A DNA stretch of 64,000 nucleotides from Azospirillum agricola (GCF_017876095.1 NZ_JAGINM010000004.1:124001-188000); one strand, 5' to 3'. Shown: positions 1 through 12,075, numbered from the stretch's first letter. Numbers and translations are program-made. The notes: generated by a model not told the origin, from the sequence alone.

Positions 1-2122
1 CCGCCTCCAGCATGCGGTGCTGGGCCTCGCGCTCCACCCCCTCGGCGACGACGGCCAGCCCCAGCGCCTCGCCGATCTGGATCATCGCCCGCACCAGCGG
101 CCGGTTGGCGGCGTCGATGTCCAGTTCCTTGACGAAGCTGCGGTCGATCTTCAGCTCCCGCACCGGGAAACGCTTCAGGTAGCTGAGGCTGGAATAGCCG
201 GTGCCGAAATCGTCGATCGACAGCGTCACGCCGAGCGCATGCAGCGCGTCGAGCGCGTCGTGAACGGCGGTTTCCTCGCTCATCACCAGCCGCTCGGTGA
301 TCTCCAGCGTCAGCTGGTCGGGCGGCACGGCGTGGGCCGCCAGCACGGCGCGCACATGGTCCGGCAACCCGGTATCGGCGAAACGGACGGAGGACATGTT
401 GACCGCCATGCCCGGCACCTCCAGCCCGGCCGCCCGCCAGCGCGCCAGCTGGGCCACGGCGCTGTCCAGCACCCAGGTGTCGATGGCGTGGATCAGCCCG
501 CACTCTTCGGCCAGCGGGATGAACTCCATCGGCGAGACGACGCCCCAGCGCGGGTGGGTCCAGCGGATCAGCGCCTCCACCCGGTGGAGCTGGCTCTGCC
601 CCGGCGCGCGGCCCAGCCGCATCTGCGGCTGGTAATGCAGCGTGAACTCGCCCCCCGCCAGAGCCTCGCGCAGGGACGCTTCCATCTCCAGCCGGCGGAC
701 GGCCTGGTCGTTCATGTCGCGACGGTAGAAGTGGCAGCGGTTGCGCCCGGCCTCCTTGGCCCGGTACATCGCCGAATCGGCCTGCCGCAGCAACGTGTCG
801 AAATCGGTCCCGTCGTCGGGATGGATGGCGATGCCGAGGCTGGCCGTCGGTGTCAGGGTCAGGTCGGCGACGCTCATCGGGACCGACAGGGCGGCCAGCA
901 CCCGCTCGGCGGTCAGCGCAGCGCGCGCCGCGTCGCAGCCGGGCAGCAGCGCCACGAACTCGTCGCCGCCCAGCCGGGCCAGCGTGTCGCCGTCGGGAAA
1001 CAGGCGCTTCAGCCGGTCCGCCACCTCGACCAGCAGCCGGTCGCCGACCGCGTGGCCGAGCGAGTCGTTGACGGTCTTGAAGCGGTCGACGTCGAGGAAC
1101 ATCAGCGTCACCGGCTGCCGCGTGCGCGCCGCCAGGGTCAGCGCCGCGGTGGCGCGGTCCTTCAGGAGCTGGCGGTTCGGCAGACCGGTCAGCGTGTCGT
1201 GGAAGACCAGCCGGTTGACCTCCGCCCGCACCCGGTCATGCTCGATGGCGAAGGCGCAGAGATGGACGCAGGCCGCCACCAGCCGCCGATGGAAGGGCGC
1301 CGCCTCGCGCCGCTCCCGGTAATAGAGCGCGAAGGTGCCGAGCACGCGGGCGTCGCGCCCCTTGATCGGACTCGACCAGCAGGCGGCCAACCCGTGCGGC
1401 AGGGCGGCGTCGCGGTAGCCGGCCCACAGCGGATCGCCGGCGATGTCGGTGACCTCGACCGTCTCGCCGCACCAGGCCGACGTCCCGCAGGAGCCGGCGG
1501 CCGGGCCGATCTCCTTCCCGTCGATGGCGGCGATGTAGGCGGCGGGCAGCGACGGGCCGGCGACGAAGCGCAGGAACCGTTCCCCCTCCAGCAGCAGGAC
1601 CGAACAGAGGAGTTCCGGCGCGCAGGTCTCGACCTGCCGGCACAGGAAGTCGAGCACGAGCTTCAGCGACCGCCCGGCGGCGACCAGCTCCAGCACATCC
1701 TGCTGGAGCCGGGCGACGGCGTCGGCGCGCTCGCGCTCGTCGAAGGTCTGCGCCTGGCAGAGCACCAGCGGCCCGGCCGGCCCGGCCAGGCTCTGCCAGC
1801 GCAGATCGACCGCGACCGGCTCGGCACGCGGCGGCGCGATGGAACCGGAGCCGGGCGGCGTGCCGGAGGCGAGTCCGTCCCGCACCGCCGACCAGTCGCG
1901 CCCGCCGAGGTCGAGCAGGGACAGCAGCGGGCGCCCGACCAGGGTGTCGGCCCAGCGGCCGGCCCAGCGGACGAAGCTGGGGTTGGCGCCGACGATCATG
2001 CCGCCCGCGTCGGTCCAGCACAACCCCAGGTCCCATTGGTCGACGGTCGCCCGCAACAGGCCATCGGAGGGGGCGGGGGCGTCCGCCGCCAGAGCATCCG
2101 TCGCCAGACCCGCAGAATCCAT
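1..2122 (-). CDS. PAS-GAF-GGDEF-EAL cyclic-di-GMP signalling protein (C-terminus cut by window edge)
   Basis: Enzyme of cyclic-di-GMP turnover, combining a diguanylate cyclase and a phosphodiesterase domain. From the ATG at 2122 the frame stays open to base 1, about 707 codons, so the C-terminus is missing. In order I read a PAS-like segment (about residues 20-100), a GAF-like segment (about 130-290), a GGDEF domain with intact GGDEF signature (DNA 956-970), and an EAL domain with VEALIRW, an EITER motif, DDFGTG and VVAEGVE, the residues expected for metal binding and catalysis. The position of the usual RxxD inhibitory site five residues before GGDEF reads PDGD, so product inhibition may be lost. 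No transmembrane segment is evident, so it is probably cytosolic. A weak promoter (TTGACC at 2243-2248, 16-bp spacer, TGATAG at 2221-2226) lies upstream. Both catalytic halves look intact; which dominates cannot be told from sequence. Confidence 0.9.
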   Translation of the reverse strand, partial: MDSAGLATDALAADAPAPSDGLLRATVDQWDLGLCWTDAGGMIVGANPSFVRWAGRWADTLVGRPLLSLLDLGGRDWSAVRDGLASGTPPGSGSIAPPRAEPVAVDLRWQSLAGPAGPLVLCQAQTFDERERADAVARLQQDVLELVAAGRSLKLVLDFLCRQVETCAPELLCSVLLLEGERFLRFVAGPSLPAAYIAAIDGKEIGPAAGSCGTSAWCGETVEVTDIAGDPLWAGYRDAALPHGLAACWSSPIKGRDARVLGTFALYYRERREAAPFHRRLVAACVHLCAFAIEHDRVRAEVNRLVFHDTLTGLPNRQLLKDRATAALTLAARTRQPVTLMFLDVDRFKTVNDSLGHAVGDRLLVEVADRLKRLFPDGDTLARLGGDEFVALLPGCDAARAALTAERVLAALSVPMSVADLTLTPTASLGIAIHPDDGTDFDTLLRQADSAMYRAKEAGRNRCHFYRRDMNDQAVRRLEMEASLREALAGGEFTLHYQPQMRLGRAPGQSQLHRVEALIRWTHPRWGVVSPMEFIPLAEECGLIHAIDTWVLDSAVAQLARWRAAGLEVPGMAVNMSSVRFADTGLPDHVRAVLAAHAVPPDQLTLEITERLVMSEETAVHDALDALHALGVTLSIDDFGTGYSSLSYLKRFPVRELKIDRSFVKELDIDAANRPLVRAMIQIGEALGLAVVAEGVEREAQHRMLEA

Positions 2123-2292
2123 GCCCCACGTCTCCCAGGGTGCCGGTTCGGCCCCATCCCCTGCGTCCTGCGGCCCCACAGGCGGATCGCGCCCGTCACC
2201 ACGTCACGCTTGGGGAAAGGCTATCACGGATACAGCCTTGCCGGTCAAGCTTCGGCACAACGTGTACAAAACGTTCACGAGGCCATAAGAAA

Positions 2293-2322
2293 GGGGAGGG
2301 AGCGGCATGCCGCTCCCTCCCC
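2293..2322. terminator. Bidirectional Rho-independent terminator
   Basis: A perfect 30-bp palindrome with GGGGAGGGAGCGGC arms. It is followed by TTTTT on the plus strand and by TTTCTT on the minus strand. It lies just past the nrdJ stop codon at 2353 and upstream of the GGDEF/EAL gene, so it should end nrdJ transcription and insulate the next gene. Confidence 0.85.
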
Positions 2323-2352
2323 TTTTTCAGTCATAGTCCGATACGCAGAGGC

Positions 2353-6111
<3,759 letters not shown>

Positions 6112-6255
6112 GATGACACAGTCCCCCTTGATCTCGAAAAGCCGACACCCGCCGATCCCGTCCGCGCTTACGCGCGCCGCGGATCACCGGTCCCGGAAAG
6201 TTGGGCGCATCCTAGCCAGCACCGGCGGGACCGGCAAGGGAAGGAAAGTTCTAAT

Positions 6256-6316
6256 CCACCAGATATAGTGTTTGACACCGGAAGAGCCTCGCATATCTAG
6301 CGTTTCGCCCTGTCAA
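6256..6316 (-). promoter_or_regulatory. nrdJ promoter with two tandem NrdR-box-like sites
   Basis: Box 1 at 6256-6271 reads CCACCAGATATAGTGT and box 2 at 6288-6303 reads CTCGCATATCTAGCGT. Both resemble the 16-bp palindromic NrdR consensus acaCwAtATaTwGtgt. Their starts are exactly 32 bp apart, about three helical turns, which is the usual arrangement for this repressor. On the minus strand a perfect TTGACA -35 (6311-6316) lies just upstream, so box 2 would cover the -10 region. NrdR is the ATP/dATP-responsive repressor of ribonucleotide reductase genes; its gene is not in the window. That these sites are functional is inference from match and spacing. Confidence 0.72.
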
Positions 6317-6608
6317 CAATGCCGATGCCGCGATGTTCCGGGCTCTCCGGGGAATTTTTGCGGCCCATCCCGGAGGGGACGGCATTAAAGCGCAGGACGG
6401 GGCCGGCCGCCAAGCCTTTCCAGCCGGCGCAAATCAAGATTTTGTGGTGCGCGACTCGGAGCACCCACCACCGATTCTCTTGACGCCGGATTCCCGCCAC
6501 CCCGAGTCCCGCGCCCCCGAGTCGCGGCGGGCGACTCGGGACAGCACCCGCAACCTTTTGCCCTGATGGCGGTTGGAGGGATCCACGGTGGTGTAAGGAG
6601 CCTCAGCC
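6317..6608. other. Intergenic region between nrdJ and the PRC-barrel gene
   Basis: About 290 bp between divergent genes. The only structure I see is a perfect hairpin at 6516-6540 (10-bp CCCGAGTCGC stem, GGCGG loop), preceded by further CGAGTC-type copies. No T-tract follows, so it is not an obvious terminator. A good ribosome-binding site (AAGGAG) precedes the gene at 6609. Confidence 0.5.
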
Positions 6609-7094
6609 ATGCACAAGATGTTGATCGTCTCGCTGTCGGCGCTCGCGCTGATGGGCGGTGCCGCGACCACCCAGGCCGTTGCCCAGGCCTTTGCCCAGGC
6701 CGTTGCCCAGACCGGCATGCCCACCAGCGACGCCGCCTCCCCCGACCGCACCGGGGCCCATGGGGCCAGCCGCGCGCCGGGCATGGCCGCGCCCAGCGTC
6801 GACAGTCTGATGAACCGCCCGGTCATCGGTTCCGACGGCGAAAGGATCGGCAAGGTGACCGACGTGATCCTCGGCCCGGACGGTCAGGCCCAGTTGATCG
6901 TGATCCGCAGCGGCGGCTTCCTGGGCATCGGCGGCAAGGACATCGCCGCCGACCTGAAGCTGGCCGAGTTCGAGCCCGGCGCCAACGCGATCAGACTGCG
7001 CGAGGTGACCACCGCCAGCGTCCGCGACATGCCGGAATTCCGGTACGACGACAGCATGACCTCGCTGAACCGCAGCCCGCAGGGGGGGCGCTGA
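6609..7094 (+). CDS. Secreted PRC-barrel domain protein
   Basis: A 161-residue protein starting with a signal peptide (MHKMLIVSLSALALMGGAA) and a short repetitive Gln/Ala-Val segment where QAVAQ and QAFAQ alternate. The second half is a PRC-barrel: NRPVIGSDGERIGKVTDVI, a small beta domain found in photosynthetic reaction-centre H subunits and in RimM. In many alphaproteobacteria such secreted single-domain proteins have unknown roles, often near stress genes. The start is supported by AAGGAG about 8 nt upstream. It is flanked by a GC-rich hairpin at 7104-7134 and has no obvious operon partner. Domain assignment is solid; the function is unknown. Confidence 0.8.
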   Translation: MHKMLIVSLSALALMGGAATTQAVAQAFAQAVAQTGMPTSDAASPDRTGAHGASRAPGMAAPSVDSLMNRPVIGSDGERIGKVTDVILGPDGQAQLIVIRSGGFLGIGGKDIAADLKLAEFEPGANAIRLREVTTASVRDMPEFRYDDSMTSLNRSPQGGR

Positions 7095-7103
7095 ATCCGG
7101 CCA

Positions 7104-7134
7104 GCCGGCCGGTCTCCCCGGCGGACCGGCCGGC
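7104..7134. terminator. GC-rich hairpin between convergent genes
   Basis: Eleven-base arms GCCGGCCGGTC and GACCGGCCGGC around a 9-nt loop, immediately after the PRC-barrel stop codon and before the end of the opposite-strand ORF. No T-run is present, so it is at best an unusual terminator or an mRNA 3'-end stabiliser. Confidence 0.45.
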
Positions 7135-7139
7135 GCGGC

Positions 7140-7517
7140 TCAATGCGAACGCGGCCGGTCCACCGGGGAGACCGGCGGGCTCTCGCGGCCGATGTCGTCC
7201 AGGATGGCGCCGGCGCATTCGTCGAGTCGCTGCGCCAGCCGGTCGAGGTCGCCATTGCCGGTGGCGCGGGCGTGACGCGCCGCCGCGGCGCTGAGGCTGG
7301 CGAACTGCCGGGCGATGGCCCGGTAGTCCGGGGTCGGGGTGCCCACGACGCCGTAGGGCTCGGCCGCGGGGCGATCGGGCCGGCGTGCCCGATCCCGCGG
7401 CGCCCAATCCTGTAATGCGGAGCATCGTGGCGCGGAGCCCCGCTGCGTCCGATCGTCATGCGAATCCAAAGGCGAGCCCCCGCCGCTGTTGGCATCGGAT
7501 GCCCGTGATCCTGACAC
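7140..7517 (-). CDS. Hypothetical protein
   Basis: A possible 125-residue protein with no recognised domain. The first half is rich in Arg, Pro, Ser and Asp and looks disordered. The second half (DYRAIARQFASLSAAAARHA and LDRLAQRLDECAGAILDDI) has a helical, heptad-like pattern typical of small alphaproteobacterial helical proteins. The start at 7517 is uncertain; a shorter form beginning near 7350 is equally plausible. It ends 6 bp from a hairpin shared with the converging PRC-barrel gene. Codon use in the C-terminal half looks coding, but the evidence is modest. Confidence 0.35.
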   Translation of the reverse strand: MSGSRASDANSGGGSPLDSHDDRTQRGSAPRCSALQDWAPRDRARRPDRPAAEPYGVVGTPTPDYRAIARQFASLSAAAARHARATGNGDLDRLAQRLDECAGAILDDIGRESPPVSPVDRPRSH

Positions 7518-7629
7518 AGCGGGGGAGCCACCTGAAGCAGGCTTAGGGCGGAAGCGCCGCTACCTTTGGACGCAATCCCCCAGGCTGACCCTCAACGAAA
7601 CGTCTAGGCCGAACGGCCTTTCCACCCTG

Positions 7630-8046
7630 TCATTCGATCAGCAGGTCGAGGGTCGAACGGACGACCTGGACGATCTCCCCGCCATGTCGGGACAACGGCA
7701 TGTCGCGGGCGCCGACGATGATGCCCAGCTCGTGCTCGGTGGTCGGGGCGAAGCGGGCGATCTCCTGCACCAGCTCGTCGGCCAGGACCGCGTCGCGCGT
7801 CAGCCCCGCCTGGGCGGCGGCCTTGTCGCGCCAGCTGTTCAGCGCGGCGGCGATGGCGGCTTCGATCTGCTGCGACTCCTCCTTGCGCTTGAGGTCGGTG
7901 AACAGCACCAGGATGCGCCAGCCGTCGCCGGCGTAGGCGGTGTCGATGCGCTGGACCTCGACCGTCCGCAGGAAGGCGGACAGATGCGCCTGCGCCTCCT
8001 CGGCGGCGGCGTCGGGAATCGTGAAGGTGCGGATTTCGGTGCTCAT
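7630..8046 (-). CDS. HRDC-like domain protein
   Basis: A 138-residue protein. The N-terminal part (MSTEIRTFTIPDAAAEEAQA to residue 60) resembles a small alpha/beta domain. The C-terminal part (LNSWRDKAAAQAG then LADELVQEIARFAPTTEHEL) follows the pattern of HRDC, the helical nucleic-acid-binding domain found at the end of RecQ and RNase D. Stand-alone proteins of this kind occur in Rhodospirillales, but I know of no established role. It is monocistronic and divergent from the membrane-protein gene starting at 8263. Domain call is by pattern only. Confidence 0.7.
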   Translation of the reverse strand: MSTEIRTFTIPDAAAEEAQAHLSAFLRTVEVQRIDTAYAGDGWRILVLFTDLKRKEESQQIEAAIAAALNSWRDKAAAQAGLTRDAVLADELVQEIARFAPTTEHELGIIVGARDMPLSRHGGEIVQVVRSTLDLLIE

Positions 8047-8262
8047 CGCCCGTCCTTGCTGGGTTCCTCCCCGGAGTGTGGAAGCCTACACGACAAGCGG
8101 GGCGGTCGGCAAATCGGGAGGATCACGGAAGCCGGCACGCCGGCGGGACCGGCGCTCCGCGCAGGCGCCTTGGGGATACTCCCGATTCCCGCATGGCGGA
8201 ACGCCGCCGTCCGGCGTTGTCGGAGAAACCGGATTCCCACCGCCCGATCCGAGAGCGCCGCC

Positions 8263-9177
8263 ATGCCCGATCACGCCCAGGACTCCCCCGCCGCCGCCCC
8301 CTCCGGCACCCTGGCGGACGGACGGAACGCGGGCCGGGCGTGGCGGCGCCGTCTCAAGCGCCGGATCTTCCCCGCCCTGCTGGCCGTCGGGGTCCTGACG
8401 CTGATGGGAACGGGGCTGTGGACCGCCCGCCAGTTCCACGAACAGCCCTTCGTCCGCTACAACCTGAACCGGCTCGACGCGGTGGCCGACCGGGCATCCC
8501 GCCAGCTCGCCCCGGTGACGGTGGTGGCGCTGGGCGGCACCGCCCTGCGCGACTCCACCCTCGACGAGAGCGGGATGGCGGCGCTGGCCGCCAAGCGCGG
8601 AATCGGCCAGCTGCATTTCCTGCGCATCGTCCACAACCGCGCGGAATTCGCCGATTTCGAACCGCTGCTCGACCGCATCCTGGCGATCCGCCCGACGCTG
8701 GTGCTGATCGACCGCGACCTGATGCTGGTGGAGCGCGGCGTGGGCGAGGATCTGGCCCGCACCCTGCGCGCGCTGGCCGGGCTGCCGGAGGGGCGCGCCT
8801 TCCTGCGCGACCAGACCGCCCTGCAATACCGCCGGACCTGCGGGGAGCCGGCCGAAGCGGAACCGCCGATGACCGCCTCGGCGGACGCGGCGGAGCGGGT
8901 GCGCGCCTTCATGTCCCGCGCCTGGGCCGCCGGCATCCAGGTCGCGCTGGTCCAGACGCACGGCCGGCCGGCTCCGGAGTCGGGACCGGCCGCCGGCCTG
9001 CCGTTGTGGCACAGCGCCGCGGCCGCCGCCGATCCGGCGCACTATTGCCCCGGCGGTCCGGTGGGACCGGACGGGCGGACCGCCTTCTCGGCCTGGCTGG
9101 CCGGCGGAGTCGCCAACCTCCTCGCCGCTCCGCCGCAGGCTGGCCGCCCCCGGACCGAGGAAGCCTCCTTGCCGTAA
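8263..9177 (+). CDS. Membrane-anchored protein of unknown function
   Basis: A 304-residue protein with a Pro/Ala-rich cytosolic N-terminus, a basic patch (WRRRLKRRIF) and one transmembrane helix (about residues 36-56, FPALLAVGVLTLMGTGLW), followed by a periplasmic domain. That domain has alternating beta/alpha character (VTVVALGGTALR, RPTLVLIDRDLMLVER, GIQVALVQTHG), loosely like SGNH-hydrolase folds associated with polysaccharide acetylation. I cannot point to a complete catalytic triad and do not assign a function. The ATG at 8263 is chosen because it begins the first convincing coding stretch; the frame is open further upstream without protein-like character. Confidence 0.6.
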   Translation: MPDHAQDSPAAAPSGTLADGRNAGRAWRRRLKRRIFPALLAVGVLTLMGTGLWTARQFHEQPFVRYNLNRLDAVADRASRQLAPVTVVALGGTALRDSTLDESGMAALAAKRGIGQLHFLRIVHNRAEFADFEPLLDRILAIRPTLVLIDRDLMLVERGVGEDLARTLRALAGLPEGRAFLRDQTALQYRRTCGEPAEAEPPMTASADAAERVRAFMSRAWAAGIQVALVQTHGRPAPESGPAAGLPLWHSAAAAADPAHYCPGGPVGPDGRTAFSAWLAGGVANLLAAPPQAGRPRTEEASLP

Positions 9178-9431
9178 ATGTCCGGCGAGTCGCGGCCGGC
9201 ATCCGCAATATTTCCTAAAATCCAATATATATCAAGTTGCGACCAAGGATACTTGCCCATCGCCACAGCAGCGTGTGATAAGGCGGCAAATGTCAGCGCG
9301 TGCAAACGGGGCTGTCATCAAAGTGAAATCTCTTTCGTCGTAAGATGAGGCACCACGCCATGCCGATGAAATCAACGATCCGGTCACCGGGTGTTGCGCG
9401 CGGGACCAGGGAACAACCGCGGAGTGCCGCC

Positions 9432-9737
9432 ATGGACTTCACCGTCCGCGATGCTGGGGACAGCACGGAAATCCGGTTGCACGGCCGGATGACCTTCTCC
9501 GACCACGACACGTTCCGCTCGGTGATCGCCGCGTTCGAGCGGCCGGCCGGCCACCGCATCGTCTTCGACCTGTCCGGCCTGGACTTCGTCGATTCCTCGG
9601 GGCTCGGCATGTTCATCATCGCCCGCGACACCGCGCAGAAGAAGAGCCTGGACTTCGCCATGCGCGGCGCCCGCGACGAGGTGCAGCGCCTGATCACGGT
9701 GGCCAAGCTGCACAAGATGTTCACCATCGACGCCTGA
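9432..9737 (+). CDS. STAS-domain anti-sigma factor antagonist
   Basis: A 101-residue single STAS domain. It carries the conserved phosphorylatable serine in FVDSSGLGMF (about residue 55) and the GRMTF/FDLSGLDFVD pattern of SpoIIAA/RsbV-type antagonists. Such proteins bind an anti-sigma kinase when unphosphorylated. The start MDFTVRDAG at 9432 is preferred because upstream residues lack the domain. The gene is 48 bp upstream of a response regulator with a PP2C phosphatase domain, the enzyme that would dephosphorylate it; the two form a partner-switching pair. No kinase of the RsbW type is in the window. Confidence 0.87.
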   Translation: MDFTVRDAGDSTEIRLHGRMTFSDHDTFRSVIAAFERPAGHRIVFDLSGLDFVDSSGLGMFIIARDTAQKKSLDFAMRGARDEVQRLITVAKLHKMFTIDA

Positions 9738-9785
9738 CGGTCCGCCCACCAAGACCCGGCGGCGGCGCGAGGAACCAAGCGAGGC

Positions 9786-11063
9786 ATGATGGAGTTTCAG
9801 CACGAAACGCCGGCCTCGCTCTATGGGCTCGACCTCGGCATCCCCTTGGGCGACCGCCGGGTGCTGATCGCCGACGACAGCCGCTTCAACCAGCGCACGC
9901 TGACCCGCTTCCTGCACTGGGCCGGCATCACCCAGGTCGCCTTCGCCGCCGACGGCACCGAGCTGCTGGAACGGATGGAGAGTGTCCGCCCCGACCTGCT
10001 GCTGATCGACGCCGACCTGCCGCCGATCGACGGGGTCGCGCTGTGCCGCGTCCTGCGCGCCGACCCGCGCTGGCGCGACCTGCCGATCCTGATGCAGAGC
10101 GCGCGCAACACCGACCAGCTCCGCACCCTCTGCTTCCAGGCCGGCGCCACCGACCTGCTGGCCAAGCCGGTCAATCCCGGCGAGTGCATCGCCCGCGTCC
10201 GCTACCATCTCGAACGCCGCTCCATGGTGCAGGAGTTGCGGGCCTTCCGCGAGCGGGTGGAGCGCGACCTGCGGCAGGCGCGCGGCATGCAGCTCGCCCT
10301 GGTGCCCGACGACGCCTCGCTGGCGGCGCTGGCGGCGCGCAACGGGCTGAGCATCGAGCCGGTGTTCCAGGCCTCCGACGAGATCGGCGGCGACTTCTGG
10401 ACCAGCTTCGAGATCGATCCCGCCGAGGGAGACGGCGAGAGCCGGGTCGGCATCTTCGTCGCCGACCTGTCGGGCCACGGCATCGCCTCGGCGATCAACG
10501 CCTTCCGCCTGCACACGCTGCTGACCCGCACCCTGCCCGACGACCGGCGCGACCCCGCCCGGCTGCTCGGCCTGCTCAACCAGCGCCTGTCCGACATCCT
10601 GCCGGTCGGCCAGTTCGCCACCGCCTTCTACGGCGTGATCGACCGCGCCGCCGACACGCTGCTCTACGCCGCCGCCGGGGCGCCGAACCCGCTGCTGGGC
10701 AGCCAGGGCGGCTTCCGCGTGCTCGACGCCTCCGGCCTGCCGCTCGGCGCCTTCGGCGGCGCCCAGTACGAGAACCGCCGCACCCCCTTCCGGCCCGGCG
10801 ACACGCTGTTCCTCTGCTCCGACGGGCTGACCGAGGCGCGCGACGGCAACGACGCCATGCTGGGGGAGGAGGGGCTGGCCGATCTGGTGGAGCAGGCCGC
10901 GACGGCGGCGCCCGACCGTCCCTTCCCCTGGCTGATGGCGCGCTTCGCCGAACGCTTCGGCACCAGCCTGCGCGACGACCTGACCGCCCTGTGGATCCGG
11001 CGCGACGCCGGACGCGGCGGCGGCGCCTGCGACAAGGGCGCGTTCATTCCGCCTTCCGATTAA
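9786..11063 (+). CDS. Response regulator with PP2C (SpoIIE/RsbU-type) serine phosphatase output
   Basis: A 425-residue protein. An N-terminal receiver domain (about residues 15-140) has the acidic pair in LIADDSRFN, the phospho-acceptor Asp in LLLIDADLPPIDG, and the conserved Lys in LAKPVN. A linker helix follows, then a SpoIIE-type PP2C phosphatase (about 185-415) with GGDFW and FVADLSGHG metal-binding aspartates and a C-terminal DDLTAL. It should remove phosphate from the STAS protein encoded just upstream when its receiver is phosphorylated, releasing a target controlled by partner switching. Two ATGs (9786, 9789) are adjacent; either could be used. No cognate histidine kinase is adjacent. 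Confidence 0.92.
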   Translation: MMEFQHETPASLYGLDLGIPLGDRRVLIADDSRFNQRTLTRFLHWAGITQVAFAADGTELLERMESVRPDLLLIDADLPPIDGVALCRVLRADPRWRDLPILMQSARNTDQLRTLCFQAGATDLLAKPVNPGECIARVRYHLERRSMVQELRAFRERVERDLRQARGMQLALVPDDASLAALAARNGLSIEPVFQASDEIGGDFWTSFEIDPAEGDGESRVGIFVADLSGHGIASAINAFRLHTLLTRTLPDDRRDPARLLGLLNQRLSDILPVGQFATAFYGVIDRAADTLLYAAAGAPNPLLGSQGGFRVLDASGLPLGAFGGAQYENRRTPFRPGDTLFLCSDGLTEARDGNDAMLGEEGLADLVEQAATAAPDRPFPWLMARFAERFGTSLRDDLTALWIRRDAGRGGGACDKGAFIPPSD

Positions 11064-11118
11064 TCCACTTTTTGTTTATGGTTTTCCGGTCGGGCGCACA
11101 CCAACTGGAGACGGATGC

Positions 11119-11334
11119 ATGGCTTCCATCATGATCAAGAAGGCTGGCGAGGGGTTGATCTCGCAGGCCCACCGCAACGCCGACGTCGGCCCGACCAGCG
11201 GCAGCTCGGTCGTCTACGAGATTCTGAACGTGCCGGCCGGGGTCACCGCCGACGACGTCATCGCGGCGTTCAAGACCTACAAGCCGGCGGACAAGGTGTA
11301 CGAGATCGAATGGTCGGCCCTGTCGGCCGCCTGA
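11119..11334 (+). CDS. Small hypothetical protein
   Basis: A 71-residue protein (MASIMIKKAGEGLIS..., EILNVPAGVTADDVIAAFK) with alpha/beta character but no family I recognise. A clear ribosome-binding site (GGAGACGG) lies 5-8 nt before the ATG. It follows the STAS/PP2C pair by 55 bp and is followed by a strong GC hairpin, so it could be the last gene of that transcript. Function unknown. Confidence 0.6.
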   Translation: MASIMIKKAGEGLISQAHRNADVGPTSGSSVVYEILNVPAGVTADDVIAAFKTYKPADKVYEIEWSALSAA

Positions 11335-11348
11335 GGACCAGGAACCGG

Positions 11349-11380
11349 ACCGGATCGGGGGCCCGTCCCCCCGATCCGGT
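11349..11380. terminator. Terminator hairpin between convergent genes
   Basis: A perfect 13-bp stem (ACCGGATCGGGGG paired with CCCCCGATCCGGT) and a 6-nt loop, 15 bp after the small ORF stop and 37 bp before the end of the opposite-strand ferritin-like gene. There is no T-tract; it probably acts for both strands. Confidence 0.6.
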
Positions 11381-11416
11381 GCGCCCGCTGCGGCGCCCCC
11401 TTCAGTCAGCCATCCC

Positions 11417-11887
11417 TCAAGCGGTCTGCGGGTAGCGCTTGGCCCAGACCTCGAGCTGGGCGACATGCTCGGCTTCCTCGGCGGCGAACTCCTCCGCCAT
11501 CATGCGGACCTCCGAATCGGTGGTGGTGCGCGCCACCTCGGCGTAGAAGGCCTGCCCGCGCCGCTCGCTGTCGAGCGCAAGCTCCAGCGCGTATTCCACC
11601 GTCATCAGGTAATGCGACCCCTCCATCGAGGCGGCCTCCGGGCTTTCCCCGTCCGGCCACTGGAATTCCTCCGCCTTCAGGTCGGGCAGCTTGCGGAAAC
11701 CCGACCGCTGGCGCGCCTCGGCCAGATGCATGCGCGAGAAGGTCGCCATCTGGCCGAAGAAGGCCGCAACCTCCTGGTTGCCATAGGTCTTCATCGCTTC
11801 CGACAGATCGGAAAAGCGGTTGGCGGCGTCCTCCTCCAGCACGCAGGCGTGGGCGAGGAACAGGTCGGCGTCGTGGATGCTGGTCAT
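11417..11887 (-). CDS. Ferritin-like / rubrerythrin-type diiron protein
   Basis: A 156-residue four-helix-bundle protein of the ferritin-like superfamily. The paired Glu and ExxH-type iron-ligand pattern is visible: FLAHACVLEEDAANRF (helix 1), MATFSRMHLAEA (helix 2, with a His rather than the strict ExxH), TVEYALELALDSERRGQAFY (helix 3), MAEEFAAEEAEHVAQLE (helix 4, EEAEH). Lacking the rubredoxin domain of classical rubrerythrin, it may detoxify peroxide or handle iron. It is monocistronic and divergent from hrpB. Superfamily is confident; the reaction is not. Confidence 0.82.
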   Translation of the reverse strand: MTSIHDADLFLAHACVLEEDAANRFSDLSEAMKTYGNQEVAAFFGQMATFSRMHLAEARQRSGFRKLPDLKAEEFQWPDGESPEAASMEGSHYLMTVEYALELALDSERRGQAFYAEVARTTTDSEVRMMAEEFAAEEAEHVAQLEVWAKRYPQTA

Positions 11888-12075
11888 GGATTCCTGCGAG
11901 TGGCGAAGTGGCCCGACGACCCTAAAACCATAGCAATTTTATGGTGATGGATCCCGCGCCGCGGACGCGCCGCCCCAACGGTGCGACATTTTGTCCAGAC
12001 CGCCGCCGGACCGGGCGATCATCGCGCCGGAAAGCATTTGCCTTTCCGCCGGTTTCCCGGCAGCAGAGTCGGCCC

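Noticed and set aside
6112..6608. Cobalamin riboswitch upstream of nrdJ
   Set aside because: No B12-box-like sequence was seen, and the nrdJ leader between the promoter and the start codon is only about 170 nt; NrdR boxes explain the region better.
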